DNA from: Embleya sp040629175 | Lineage (GTDB): Bacteria; Actinomycetota; Actinomycetes; Streptomycetales; Streptomycetaceae | Assembly (NCBI RefSeq): GCF_040629175.1 | Contig: NZ_JBEXUX010000003.1 | Coordinates: 124,001-188,000, forward strand | DNA: 64,000 nt | Direction of reading: 5' to 3' | The notes under the pieces: generated by a model | What the model was told of the DNA's origin: nothing | What the model saw: the letters and a program-made list of their open reading frames with translations, nothing else | Database searches by the model: none | Program-made: the position numbers and the translations under genes | Shown: positions 1 through 8,693 of the stretch, piece after piece | Layout of the letters: every line of letters starts with the position of its first letter | How positions within the stretch are numbered: the stretch's first letter is position 1

Positions 1-928
1 GCGGCAGCTTGAGATGCAGGGGCACGCAGCGCCGTCGAAACGCCGCCGAGAACGCCCGCTCGCCGTTGCTGGTGAGGACCACGATCGGAAAGGCGGCGCA
101 TTGCACCAGACCGTTGCGCACCTCGACCGAATCGCCGAAGTCGCCGTCGTACGGCGTCACTTTCGCGGTATTCAGTCGGGCCCGGCGCAATTCGGGTATC
201 TCGAAGGCACCCGTCTCGAAGACGTGCAGCAGGTCGTTGGGCAGGTCGACGTCGCCCTTGTCGATCTCGTCGATCAACAACACGCGCGGTCGGGGCCGGC
301 GCAGCAGGGCGTCGCCGAGCGGGCCGAGTCTGATGTAGCTGCCGATGTCGTCGCCGGCATCGCGGCCGGCGTCCGCGCCGGCGTCCCGCCCCTGCTCCCG
401 GGCATCGCGTGCGTCGAGTTCGCCGGCGGTGCCGCCGCCCCGCGCGGCGTTCAGGCGCAGATTCATATCGTGCAGCCGACCGAGCACGTCGTACTCGTAC
501 AGTCCCTCGCGCAGCGTGGAACGACTGGTGATCCCCCAGCGGAGCACCGGCCCCAGAGCCAGCCGGGTGGCGATGCTCTTGGCCAACGTGGTCTTGCCGG
601 TACCGGGGTTCCCGGTCACCAGGAGCGGGCGGCGCAGATAGATCGCGGCGTTGACGAGGTTGTAGACCGTCGGGTCGCCGTAGAACTCGCCCGAATACGG
701 CTCACCGGGTCGATCACCGGGGAGCTTCGCGTCGGCCGCGACCTCCGGCCCGGTGTCGTTCGTGCCGAAGCTGCGCCAGGGTGGCGGGTCGGGAAGCGGG
801 ATCGGATCGGTCGCGCCGGCCGACCGGGCGTCGTGGCCGTTGTCGCCGCGATAGACCCACCACGGCGCGGGCGGGCCGTCCGCGCCGACGACACTCGCGG
901 CGTTCGCGTCCGGTACCGACTCAACCAT
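1..928 (-). CDS. MoxR-type AAA ATPase, partial (C-terminus outside window)
   Basis: Translating the minus strand from an ATG at 926-928 gives an open frame to the window edge (309 residues seen). Residues about 106-113 read GNPGTGKT (Walker A), residues about 219-226 read VLLIDEID (Walker B), and near the visible end VVLTSNGERAF followed by FRRRC matches a sensor-1 strand and arginine-rich region of MoxR AAA ATPases. The Walker A is followed by an ITSRSTLREGLYEYD stretch usual in the MoxR group linked to vWA and VMAP proteins. An approximately 80-residue Pro/Gly/Asp-rich leader precedes the ATPase. The ATG overlaps the stop of the upstream gene by 8 bases (ATGGTTGA), implying translational coupling. 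By family it should act as an ATP-driven remodeller that regulates its caspase-like partner; that role is inferred. A vWA gene would be expected just beyond the left edge. Confidence 0.85.
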   Translation of the reverse strand, partial: MVESVPDANAASVVGADGPPAPWWVYRGDNGHDARSAGATDPIPLPDPPPWRSFGTNDTGPEVAADAKLPGDRPGEPYSGEFYGDPTVYNLVNAAIYLRRPLLVTGNPGTGKTTLAKSIATRLALGPVLRWGITSRSTLREGLYEYDVLGRLHDMNLRLNAARGGGTAGELDARDAREQGRDAGADAGRDAGDDIGSYIRLGPLGDALLRRPRPRVLLIDEIDKGDVDLPNDLLHVFETGAFEIPELRRARLNTAKVTPYDGDFGDSVEVRNGLVQCAAFPIVVLTSNGERAFSAAFRRRCVPLHLKLP

Positions 929-2933
929 GCCGTGTCCCCTTTTCCACCAAGACGCTGTTCAGCCGTCCCGTACCGGCCCATGGACACCAGCCCGGGTCGT
1001 CGAACAGGAGCACGACTCGTTGCGATGACGGTCCATCGTCATTAAGGGTGTGCCGCAGGCGCATCACAGCGGAAGGCAATCCGCCGAGCGTTTGCTTCTC
1101 CGCCTCCAGCGTTCGGTGCAGGAGGTTTCCCACATCGGCGCCGGGACAGGGGGCGTTCGCGCCGTTCGTGCCGGTGCAGTCGCCGGTGCACGTCGTCCCG
1201 TGTGTCCACACCAGCGCCCATTTTCCGCGATCGAGCTGGTACTCGACCCGCCCGCGCCGATCCGGGTGGTGCTCCCATCGGTAGTCCTGGAAAAAGCCCG
1301 CGGCCTCCCCGGGGCAACGCTCCAGGCGGTCACCGCAGTGGTGTCGGTTCAGGTGCGCCAGTGCGGGCCCCGAGCGCAGGTGCAACGATTCGGTCCACGT
1401 GGCGTAGTGCATCGGCCGGGCGACCCCGTGTCGCAGGATCGGCCTGAGCACGAGTTCGTGGTGCTCGCCGAGCACGAAGACCTGCTCGCCGTCACCGGCA
1501 TCGGCCAACTCGAAGGGCTCGTTGAACAGTTCGGTCGGCAGCACGACCTGGAGTCGCGCCTGGGCGACCGAGGTCCATTGGGCCCACACCGCCCGATAGA
1601 ACTCGACCAGGTAGGGCACCAGTCGATCGCGGGGCAGGTCCGCCCCGGACGGCAGGCCCTCGGGCAGCGCGAAGCGGTCGGCGCCGACGTAGAACAGCGG
1701 CTCCGCGTCGTATCGGACCAGCGTCGGGTCGTCGGGCGACTGGTCGTTCTCCCGGATGAACACCACCAGGGTCAACGGTTGACGTTCGGCTACGTCGGCG
1801 GGCCGGAAGTCTTCGATGTCGCGGCCCTTGAGTCGCTCCGCCCATTCCGCCACCCACGTCTGCTCGGACCGCACGTACAGCCACTCCAGCAGGTACCGAA
1901 TCGGATGTTCGCCCGTCGGAGCCGCGAGCGCCATCAGTGCCGTCGCCCACTCGACGGGATCCTCCTCGACGAAGACGCCCGGGGGAACCCCTTGCTCGCG
2001 GAGGTAGGTGCGCAGCAGTTTCTGCTCGTCCGCGCCGATCCGGGCGCCCCGCAACGCGGAGAGCAGGCGGCTGCCGTCCGCCTCGAACCGCCGGTCCGGG
2101 TCTCGTTCGACCGCGCGCCAGTCGGTCGTGTTCGGTCCGCGATACAGCATCGACTGGGTCAGGCGCCGGCCGCCGGGAACGGACCGTACGAGCCTGGTGT
2201 CGATCGTCTCCGACATGATCCGGAACCGGCGCTCGGTCAGTGCGTCCGGGCCTTCGGCCCGCAACTCCTCGATCAGGGCTCGGGTGAAGATCGCCTCGTC
2301 CGCCATGCGGCGCGCGAATTGCCCCTCGCCCGCCGCGAAGGCCGCGGAAAGACGTGCCTTGCCCGACTTTTTGACCGGCTCCTCCTTGAGCACGTTCACC
2401 ACCGTGCCCTGCGCGTCGGCCCGGTCGTCGGCGCACACCTCGAACACCGCGAACTGGTCGATCCGACAGGCCACCGAGGTGAATCGGGACAGCAGATCGT
2501 CGACGTCGATCGCCCGCTGCCACGGTTGCGGGAAGCCGGGCATGTGATAGGCGGGCAGTTCGAGCCGCCGTCTGCCCGCGTTGCGATAGCCGTGGCCCGC
2601 CCAGTGCAGCAGGAAGCGGTCGCCGTCGCGCCAGTCGACGGGCGCCCGGTCGATCGCCGCTTCGAAGTGCATGGACGTCAACTCGCCGGGCGAGCCGCCT
2701 GGACCGAGCAACACCGAGTGCTCGCCTACCAGTTCGGCCAACCGTTCGGCGACCGGCTCGGACGCCGCGGCGATCGAGGCGAGCACGGTGATGTGCTCGC
2801 GCTCCGCCGCACCGGTCTCGGTCAGCCACTGCACGAGTTCCAGCGTCTGGGCCGGTGCACCGGGCAGGTCGCCCGGGCTCCCGGCATGCTCGGGATAGTG
2901 CTCGACGCAGACCAACAGGGCGTGCGTCGTCAC
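921..2933 (-). CDS. Caspase-like peptidase fused to VMAP-like C-terminal region
   Basis: Predicted 670 aa. The GTG at 2931-2933 overlaps the hydrolase stop (GTGA), so this start is preferred over the much longer open frame. Residues 1-180 look like a caspase-fold peptidase: strand at 5-10, HWAGHGY at 110-116 (candidate catalytic His114), and QFAVFEVCADD at 160-170 (candidate catalytic Cys167 after a hydrophobic strand). Residues about 185-380 are mostly helical. Residues about 385-670 begin with a hydrophobic strand (LTLVVFI) and contain a conserved-looking C/H/W-rich segment, resembling the C-terminal module of vWA-MoxR-associated proteins (VMAP). No signal peptide or membrane segment is visible, so it is likely cytoplasmic. 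In such systems VMAP is the core partner of MoxR and vWA and carries an effector; here the caspase-like unit would be that effector. Family assignment is by motif and context only. Confidence 0.7.
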   Translation of the reverse strand: MTTHALLVCVEHYPEHAGSPGDLPGAPAQTLELVQWLTETGAAEREHITVLASIAAASEPVAERLAELVGEHSVLLGPGGSPGELTSMHFEAAIDRAPVDWRDGDRFLLHWAGHGYRNAGRRRLELPAYHMPGFPQPWQRAIDVDDLLSRFTSVACRIDQFAVFEVCADDRADAQGTVVNVLKEEPVKKSGKARLSAAFAAGEGQFARRMADEAIFTRALIEELRAEGPDALTERRFRIMSETIDTRLVRSVPGGRRLTQSMLYRGPNTTDWRAVERDPDRRFEADGSRLLSALRGARIGADEQKLLRTYLREQGVPPGVFVEEDPVEWATALMALAAPTGEHPIRYLLEWLYVRSEQTWVAEWAERLKGRDIEDFRPADVAERQPLTLVVFIRENDQSPDDPTLVRYDAEPLFYVGADRFALPEGLPSGADLPRDRLVPYLVEFYRAVWAQWTSVAQARLQVVLPTELFNEPFELADAGDGEQVFVLGEHHELVLRPILRHGVARPMHYATWTESLHLRSGPALAHLNRHHCGDRLERCPGEAAGFFQDYRWEHHPDRRGRVEYQLDRGKWALVWTHGTTCTGDCTGTNGANAPCPGADVGNLLHRTLEAEKQTLGGLPSAVMRLRHTLNDDGPSSQRVVLLFDDPGWCPWAGTGRLNSVLVEKGTRHG

Positions 2934-4153
2934 CGGCCGCCCCGCACCACACGTTCGATCTCCGTGTACAGCTCGTCGCACTTCCAGTAGACACCGTGCG
3001 CCTGCGGAAACGGGCGCCGTACCCGTACCTCGACATCGTGCACCGCGTCGGCGAAGACCGGGTGGGCCCGGAAGGACAACCAGTCGCGCGCGTTCCAAAG
3101 GTTGATCCACGGAATCGACGGGGACCTGGGCGGGCCGCTCGACGCGGGTTGCGTGGCCAGCGCGCCGAGGGCGCCGAAGTAGCCGATCTGGGAGCCGGCG
3201 GTGATCAGTGCGCGCACCTGGGGCAACGGGTATCGGGGTTGGTCCGGTTCGCTCGCCGACCGCGCCTGGGTCAGCGTCTCGAACGAGGCGATGCCGCCGA
3301 GCGAGTGTGCGAGCACCACGACCGGTCCCCGAATCCGGGCGATCCGCGCCGCGAGGTAGGCGCGCAGGTTCTCCCCGTGGGCCTGGTAGTACAGGATGTC
3401 GCCGATCGCGGGCACGCTGCCGCCCAGGGTGCCCCCGCGCAACAGGCTCTGCAGCGGCCAACTCGCGTACATCAGGCTGCCTTTGAGCGCGCCGGAGATC
3501 CGCCCGCCCGCCGCGTCGCCACCGCAGGCGTCCCGCACCCCCGCGACGAGCAGGCCGCGCCACTCCACCGGCCACGGACCCGGTCCGTCCGCCCGACCGC
3601 CCAGGGCCTGGCCGAACGCCCCCACCACGGCCCGCCCGATCACGTCGTAGTCGGCGGACGCGGCGAGCACGTCCGCCGCCGCCTCGAACTCGACCGACTC
3701 GGCGACCCGCCGGGCCGCCGTCGTGAACGACTCGCCCCACTCGGCCGGCCCACCGGGCAACACGTCCGCGAGCGCGGTCTCCACCACCGCGTGCCGCACG
3801 GCCCAGCGCAGGTCGTCGCCGGCCTCGGAGCGCCGCAGGGCGCCGGCCTGGGCCCGCGCCTCGGCCACGGCGCGCAACTCGTGCAGGGGGTCGACCTCCA
3901 GGGTCGCTCCCAGGCGCAGGTCGGCCTCCTCCGGATCGACCTCCACGGCCCGGCCGGGTTCCTCGGGGTCGGCGATGCCGATCAGGGTGCGCAGCGTCGG
4001 CGACACCTCGACGCCGCACGCCGCGCCCCAGTCGACCGCTTCCACCGCTACGCCCGGCAGCCGCTCGGCGACCTTCGCGGTGACGGTGCGCACCGCCGCC
4101 GAGTCGGCGATTTCCCGCACGCCGGTTCCGTGCACGAAAACAATCGTGGTCAT
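2930..4153 (-). CDS. Alpha/beta-hydrolase (lipase/esterase-like), first gene of the VMAP-like operon
   Basis: 407 aa from ATG at 4153. The N-terminus has VFVHGTG (oxyanion HG at 8-9). The nucleophile elbow is AHSLGG (Ser284), and ALITAGSQ follows after the next strand as in serine lipases. Candidate catalytic Asp lies in NARDWLSF and His in QAHGVYW near the end. Between residues 60 and 250 there is a long helical lid-like insertion. No signal peptide is seen, so it is probably intracellular, which is unusual for a secreted lipase and fits a conflict-system effector or trigger. It overlaps the downstream caspase-like gene by 4 bp (GTGA) and heads the three-gene unit. A plain housekeeping esterase cannot be excluded. 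Confidence 0.75.
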   Translation of the reverse strand: MTTIVFVHGTGVREIADSAAVRTVTAKVAERLPGVAVEAVDWGAACGVEVSPTLRTLIGIADPEEPGRAVEVDPEEADLRLGATLEVDPLHELRAVAEARAQAGALRRSEAGDDLRWAVRHAVVETALADVLPGGPAEWGESFTTAARRVAESVEFEAAADVLAASADYDVIGRAVVGAFGQALGGRADGPGPWPVEWRGLLVAGVRDACGGDAAGGRISGALKGSLMYASWPLQSLLRGGTLGGSVPAIGDILYYQAHGENLRAYLAARIARIRGPVVVLAHSLGGIASFETLTQARSASEPDQPRYPLPQVRALITAGSQIGYFGALGALATQPASSGPPRSPSIPWINLWNARDWLSFRAHPVFADAVHDVEVRVRRPFPQAHGVYWKCDELYTEIERVVRGGR

Positions 4154-4253
4154 GGGCTCCCCCGGATACGAAGTCGATCCGCCCTTGCCCGCCGTACGTT
4201 AGTGATCCAACCGACCCGATGGAGTCACTTCCGGCGCCGTCCCACCCGATCCG

Positions 4254-4835
4254 TCAACTCGTGCACGCGGGAACCTGTTTGCTCAGGTCACCGCCGCTCT
4301 CCAGATATATCGCGGGCACGTAACCGGTCTTGCCCTCCACGTCGATCTGCGCCCAGGTGCGGCTGGAGGAGCCCGCGTAGTAGGCGATCGAGCCCTCCGC
4401 ATGGCAGTTCGCCCGGACCTGGGTGCCGGTCTTGATCTGCACGACCTTGTCCGACTGGTACGACGTGCCCTTGTACATCACCAGCCGGCCGCCGGTGTGC
4501 ACGGTCGCCGCCACGGAACCGGGCCTGGGCCCGGCCGCGCTCTGCCCGGTACCGGAAGTGGCCTTGCCGGTGCCGGACTTGCCCGGGCTCGGCGTGGCCG
4601 ACGAGCTCTTGCTCGAACCGGTACCGGCCGTCTTGGTCTTCTTGTCGCCCGAACCGCCGCCGTCCACCGTGAGCAGTGCCACGAAGAAGACGATCACCAA
4701 CAGGATCAGTCCGCCGACCACCATCAGGATCCGGACCGGATGCCGACTCAGCGCGTTCAATCCGAACCGTCCACGCGGCGGCCCGCCGATGGGCGTCGGG
4801 GTGGAGAAGAACTCCACCCGCCTCCGGTTGTCCAT
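4254..4835 (-). CDS. Membrane-anchored SH3-like domain protein
   Basis: 193 aa from ATG at 4833-4835, preceded on its strand by a GGGGG ribosome site; a longer frame upstream has no such site. Residues 1-35 are cytoplasmic and basic, about 38-60 form one transmembrane helix (ILMVVGGLILLVIVFF), 60-115 are a Ser/Gly/Lys/Thr-rich linker, and 118-193 resemble a bacterial SH3 (SH3b) domain ending in GYVPAIYLES, with two Cys (RANCHAEG and PACTS) that could pair outside the cell. It probably binds cell wall or another exported ligand. It ends about 100 bp before the hydrolase start and may be transcribed towards it, but there is no overlap to suggest coupling. Confidence 0.65.
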   Translation of the reverse strand: MDNRRRVEFFSTPTPIGGPPRGRFGLNALSRHPVRILMVVGGLILLVIVFFVALLTVDGGGSGDKKTKTAGTGSSKSSSATPSPGKSGTGKATSGTGQSAAGPRPGSVAATVHTGGRLVMYKGTSYQSDKVVQIKTGTQVRANCHAEGSIAYYAGSSSRTWAQIDVEGKTGYVPAIYLESGGDLSKQVPACTS

Positions 4836-4973
4836 ACGACCCCCTGCGTCCCCGTGTCGCCCGATATGCACGTGTCGGGACGAACCCCTCTCGGACGAGA
4901 GAGGTATGCCCACAATGACCATCAGACACCAACGACGCGCGCCAGACGTCTTAACGAGCGCATAAATCGACCG

Positions 4974-5771
4974 CTACGGCGTCGGGACCCAGTCCACCCG
5001 GCCCGCGAGCAGCACGTAGCCCACGAACGCCACGATGTCGATCAGCGCGTGCGCCACCAGCAACGGCATCACCCGACCCCAACGCTTGTACAGCAGGCAG
5101 AACACGACGCCCATCACGACGTTGCCGAAGAACCCGCCGATGCCCTGATACAGGTGGTACGAGCCGCGAACCACCGCGCTGATCGCCACCGCCTTGACCC
5201 ACGGCACCTCCAACTGGCCGAGCCGGCGCAGCAGATAGCCGAGGACGATCACCTCCTCCAGGGCCGCGTTCTGGATCGCGGACAACACCAGCACCGGAAT
5301 CCGCCACCACACGTCCGGCAGCGTGGTGGGCACCACGGTCAGATTCGCCCCCGCCGCGTGCGCGCCCAGGTACAGCGCCAGCCCCGATCCGCCGATCGCC
5401 GCCGCGACCCCCGCGCCGCGACCCAGGTCCCACCACGGCCGGGTCCGGTCGACCCCGAGCACCCGCAGCGAGCGGCCCTCGCGCATCAGCAGGTGCGCGA
5501 CCAGGAACACCGGCACCAGCGCGGTGGCGATCCCGAACAGTTGCCAGGCCAGGTCCAGCCACGGCCGATCGAGCGCCCGGGAGCCGTTGAGCACCGCGGC
5601 CTTGTGCCCCAGGCCGCCCGGCGCGGTCAACGAGCCGAGGAAGGAGATCAGCGAGGAGACCCCGGAGGCGCCCAGGGACAGGGCGAGCACCAGCACCACT
5701 TCCGAGCGCAGCACTCGGCGCCGGGGCACGGTGGGGGTCTCGACGGACTCGGGCTCGGTGATCACCCGCAC
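4974..5771 (-). CDS. CPBP-family intramembrane metalloprotease (CAAX protease-like)
   Basis: 265 aa from a GTG at 5769-5771. The protein is hydrophobic with about seven predicted membrane segments. The three family motifs appear in order: EE followed by R (ALEEVIVLGYLLRRL), then RGSYHLYQG with the metal-ligand His, then AHALIDIVAF with another His. These are the glutamate and histidine ligands of the CPBP/Rce1 active site. Members cleave membrane-associated substrates or act in bacteriocin immunity; the substrate here is unknown. It stands alone between an SH3-like protein and a glutamate-cysteine ligase-like gene on the same strand. Confidence 0.85.
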   Translation of the reverse strand: MRVITEPESVETPTVPRRRVLRSEVVLVLALSLGASGVSSLISFLGSLTAPGGLGHKAAVLNGSRALDRPWLDLAWQLFGIATALVPVFLVAHLLMREGRSLRVLGVDRTRPWWDLGRGAGVAAAIGGSGLALYLGAHAAGANLTVVPTTLPDVWWRIPVLVLSAIQNAALEEVIVLGYLLRRLGQLEVPWVKAVAISAVVRGSYHLYQGIGGFFGNVVMGVVFCLLYKRWGRVMPLLVAHALIDIVAFVGYVLLAGRVDWVPTP

Positions 5772-5799
5772 ACGTTACCGAGCGCGGATAAGCCCGCCG

Positions 5800-7278
5800 T
5801 CAGCCCACGGGCCACGTGTGCACGGCGTCCCCGCCGCGCATGTGTTCGGCGTAGCGCAGGGTCATCGCGCGCAGCGCCTCCAACCGGTCCATGCCCTTGG
5901 TGTCGCGATAGTGGTGGTACTGCGCGCTCTGCCAGGTCGCCCCGTTGGTGCGCAGTCGGCAGCGCTGTTCGATGATGCCCAGGTACTCGTCCCGCTCACG
6001 CGGATCGATCCCCCACCGGTCCAGGCCCTCGTAGGCACGCGGCAAAAGGTCCTCCAGCACCAGTTCGGTGACCGGGACGGTGCCGTGGCCCGGCCAGTTC
6101 AGCCGCGCGTCGATTCCGTACCGGGCACCGGCGTGGAAGTTCTCGGTGGCGACCTCGAACGGCATGCGTTCCCAGACCGGATGCTCGTCGTCCACCAGCG
6201 AACGCACCACGCCGTAGTAGAACGCCGCGTTGGCCATGATGTCGACCACGGTCGGCCCGGCCGGCAACACCCGGTTCTCCACCCGCAGATGCGGTTTGCC
6301 GCGGGCCACGTCGTAGACCGGGCGATTCCAGCGATAGATCGTGCCGTTGTGCAACTTGAGTTCGCGCAGGTGCGGGACGTCGCCGCGGTCCAGCGCCTCG
6401 ATCGGGTCCTCGTCGTCGCAGATCGGCAACAACGACGGGAAGTATTTGAGGTTTTCCTCGAACAGGTCCACCACCGAATCGATCCAGCGTTCGCCGAACC
6501 AGGTCAGCGGTCGCACACCCTGCGCGATCAGTTCCTCGGGGCGGGTGTCGCACGCCTGCTCGAACAGGATCGGACGGGTCTCGCGCCACAACTCGCGGCC
6601 GAACAGGAACGGTGAATTCGCCCCGATTCCGCACTGCACCCCGGTGATGGATTGCGCCGCGTTCCACAGCGCACCGAAATTTTTCGGGGTGACCTGGAGG
6701 TGGAACTGCACGGACGTACAGGCGGCCTCGGACACAATCGTGGAGGACGTCGTGTCGAGCCGCTCGACACCTCCGATATGCAGCCGTATGTCCTCCCCGC
6801 GGGCATTGAGGATCTGATCGTTGAGCAGGGTATAGCGGGCGTTGTCGGATATCGTCTCGAACGCCATGTGGGCATCGGTCAGGGTCGGCAGAATACCGAT
6901 CATCACGATTCGCGCATCGAGTTCCGCGGCCTTGCGGTCGGCGTAGTCCAGACTCGTCCGCAGTTCCTCCACCAATTCGGAGAACACCGGTCCGGTAAGC
7001 CGGTGCGGCGGAATGTTGACCTCGATGTTGAACAGACCCAGCTCGGTCTGGAAATCCGGGCTGGCGATCCGGCGCAACACCTCGGCATTGCTCATCCGGG
7101 GCCGGCCGGCGGCGTCGGCCAGGTTGAGTTCGATCTCGACGCCCATGAGTTTGCGAGCGCTCTCGAACCGGTCCTCGTCCAGCATGCGCTGCAGTGTTTC
7201 CAGACAGCGGCGCAACTTGTGCCGGTATCGCTGCCGATCGGATCGGCTGAACTCGGTGACCTCGACCTTTTCGCCCAT
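5800..7278 (-). CDS. Glutamate-cysteine ligase (GCS2)-like enzyme
   Basis: 492 aa from ATG at 7276-7278, preceded by GGGGGAGGGG; the open frame continues upstream without a better site. The sequence has the GVEIELNL start of the GCS2 fold at residues 46-53 and LRVENRVLPAGPT plus MANAAFYYG in the substrate/ATP region, matching large actinobacterial glutamate-cysteine ligase-like proteins of about 490-510 aa. These would join an amino acid to the gamma-carboxyl of glutamate. Whether the substrate is cysteine is uncertain, because actinomycetes mainly make mycothiol and many members are uncharacterised; EgtA-type ligases for ergothioneine are related. No ergothioneine genes adjoin it. Confidence 0.7.
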   Translation of the reverse strand: MGEKVEVTEFSRSDRQRYRHKLRRCLETLQRMLDEDRFESARKLMGVEIELNLADAAGRPRMSNAEVLRRIASPDFQTELGLFNIEVNIPPHRLTGPVFSELVEELRTSLDYADRKAAELDARIVMIGILPTLTDAHMAFETISDNARYTLLNDQILNARGEDIRLHIGGVERLDTTSSTIVSEAACTSVQFHLQVTPKNFGALWNAAQSITGVQCGIGANSPFLFGRELWRETRPILFEQACDTRPEELIAQGVRPLTWFGERWIDSVVDLFEENLKYFPSLLPICDDEDPIEALDRGDVPHLRELKLHNGTIYRWNRPVYDVARGKPHLRVENRVLPAGPTVVDIMANAAFYYGVVRSLVDDEHPVWERMPFEVATENFHAGARYGIDARLNWPGHGTVPVTELVLEDLLPRAYEGLDRWGIDPRERDEYLGIIEQRCRLRTNGATWQSAQYHHYRDTKGMDRLEALRAMTLRYAEHMRGGDAVHTWPVG

Positions 7279-7576
7279 GAATGCCCCTCCCCCGTGTACC
7301 CGACTCCCGCGGAGCCGGTCGAGTGATCGCAATCCGGTACCTGCCGGATCGGGACGACCTGATCGTTCCCGCCGACGTTCTCCCAAACCGATGCATCGGG
7401 CCGACATTGGGAACATTACCGATCGACCGTGACGAATCACAGGGGAACCGCAGGGCCGGCAATCACGTCACTGATCACATCGAGGAAGCACCCACCGGTC
7501 GATCTTCACCGCTTGCCGGTGATCACCTAGGGTGTCCTCTTGCCGTGGCGGGCGTAGCGAGATCTTGGGGGTTGCC

Positions 7577-8416
7577 GTGCGGGAGTCGGTTCGGGCACTG
7601 CCGATACAGGGACTGCGTTTCCAGGTCGTGATCACGATGATCTCGATACTCGTCTGCGGTGCCCTCATCTGGAATGTCGGCAATGCCGGCCGGTGGTCGG
7701 AGGCCGCCGCCTCACCTCGGGCCGCGAATGCGCCCAAGGAGATACAGGCCCCGCCGCTGCCGCCGGGCAACCCGAACGCCCTGGAGCCGGCCACCCCGCC
7801 CGCCGCTCCGCCGCCCCCGGTGGATTCCACCCTGGTCTCCAAGGTCAAGGGCGAGGGCAAGCTGGTCGCGCTGACCCTGGACGACGGGCCGTGGCCGGAG
7901 TGGACCGACCGGGCCCTCTCGCTGCTGGCCCAGTACGACATCAAGGCCACCTTCTGCATGGTGGGCCAGCAGGCCAAGGACCACCCCGACCTGGTCCGCA
8001 AGGTGGTCGCCGCCGGCCACGGGCTGTGCAACCACAGCATGACGCACGACATCAACCTGAAGAAGCGCACGCCGGACGAGATTCGCGGCCAGATGCAACA
8101 GACCCTGGACTGGATCCACAAGGCGTCCCCGGGCACCCCTGTGCGCTGGTTCCGCGCGCCGGGCGGCAACTGGTCCGACGAGGTGCGCCAGACCGCCGCG
8201 TCGCTGGGCATGGGCTCGTTGCACTGGACGGTGGACACCAACGACTGGCAGAAGGCCGGCGTGGACAAGATGCTGCAGAACGTCCACAGCCAACTGGGCC
8301 CGCGCGGCATAATCCTGTGCCACGACGGCGGCGGCGAACGCAGCCAGACGATGGCCATGCTGGAACGCCTCCTCCCCGAACTCAAGTCCGCCGGTTACAC
8401 CTTCGTCATCCCGTAG
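7577..8416 (+). CDS. Polysaccharide deacetylase (NodB domain), membrane-anchored
   Basis: 279 aa. The GTG at 7577 follows a GGGGG site 6-10 bp upstream; the frame is open further upstream without one. Residues about 13-33 form a signal anchor (VVITMISILVCGALIW), then a Pro-rich linker to residue 85. The NodB domain follows with LTLDDGPW (metal Asp), HSMTHD (paired metal His), RAPGGNW, HWTVDTNDW and ILCHDGGG, i.e. all five motifs of family 4 carbohydrate esterases. It likely removes acetyl groups from peptidoglycan or another surface polymer outside the membrane. The gene is monocistronic; a repeat-rich spacer of about 280 bp follows. Confidence 0.9.
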   Translation: MRESVRALPIQGLRFQVVITMISILVCGALIWNVGNAGRWSEAAASPRAANAPKEIQAPPLPPGNPNALEPATPPAAPPPPVDSTLVSKVKGEGKLVALTLDDGPWPEWTDRALSLLAQYDIKATFCMVGQQAKDHPDLVRKVVAAGHGLCNHSMTHDINLKKRTPDEIRGQMQQTLDWIHKASPGTPVRWFRAPGGNWSDEVRQTAASLGMGSLHWTVDTNDWQKAGVDKMLQNVHSQLGPRGIILCHDGGGERSQTMAMLERLLPELKSAGYTFVIP

Positions 8417-8693
8417 CCCCCCAACGCCGGCCCGGCCGGCGTGCGGCCACCACCCGACGACAAGCCCGGACCCACCGACCCGCTCCGGCGTTTGCGGACA
8501 CCGCCCGACGGCAACCCTCACGCTCCCCGACCCGCTCCGGCCCGTCCGGCGTGCGAAGACACCACCCGAGGGCAACCGCACGCCCCCAACCGCCCCGGCC
8601 CGTAAGGCGTTCGAGGAAACCCGCACCCGCGCCGACCCCCGTCCGGCCCAACCGCGCCCATCGGGCACGTGTGTCCGGGCGCCCACCGGGCAT
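8417..8693. repeat. Spacer made of degenerate direct repeats
   Basis: Two repeat sets fill this spacer. From about 8438 to 8625 an approximately 55-60 bp unit recurs about three times, each beginning GGCGT-TGCG and containing CACC-CCCGA-GGCAA and CCGCTCCGG-like stretches, with drift between copies. From 8654 to 8703 a 25-bp unit (GCGCCCAYCGGGCAYGTGTG core) is present twice with 21 of 25 positions the same; the second copy covers the candidate GTG start of the next gene. A GC-rich palindrome (CGCCGGCCCGGCCGGCG) at about 8426-8442 just after the deacetylase stop may act as a terminator. Confidence 0.6.

Noticed and set aside
14..1045. Plus-strand open frame of 343 codons over the MoxR gene
   Set aside because: Reads as shadow sequence; the opposite strand has clear Walker A, Walker B and sensor motifs.
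2933..4019. Upstream extension of the caspase-like reading frame to 4019
   Set aside because: This part overlaps the hydrolase in another frame and is Arg/Gly-rich shadow; the GTGA overlap gives a natural start at 2933.
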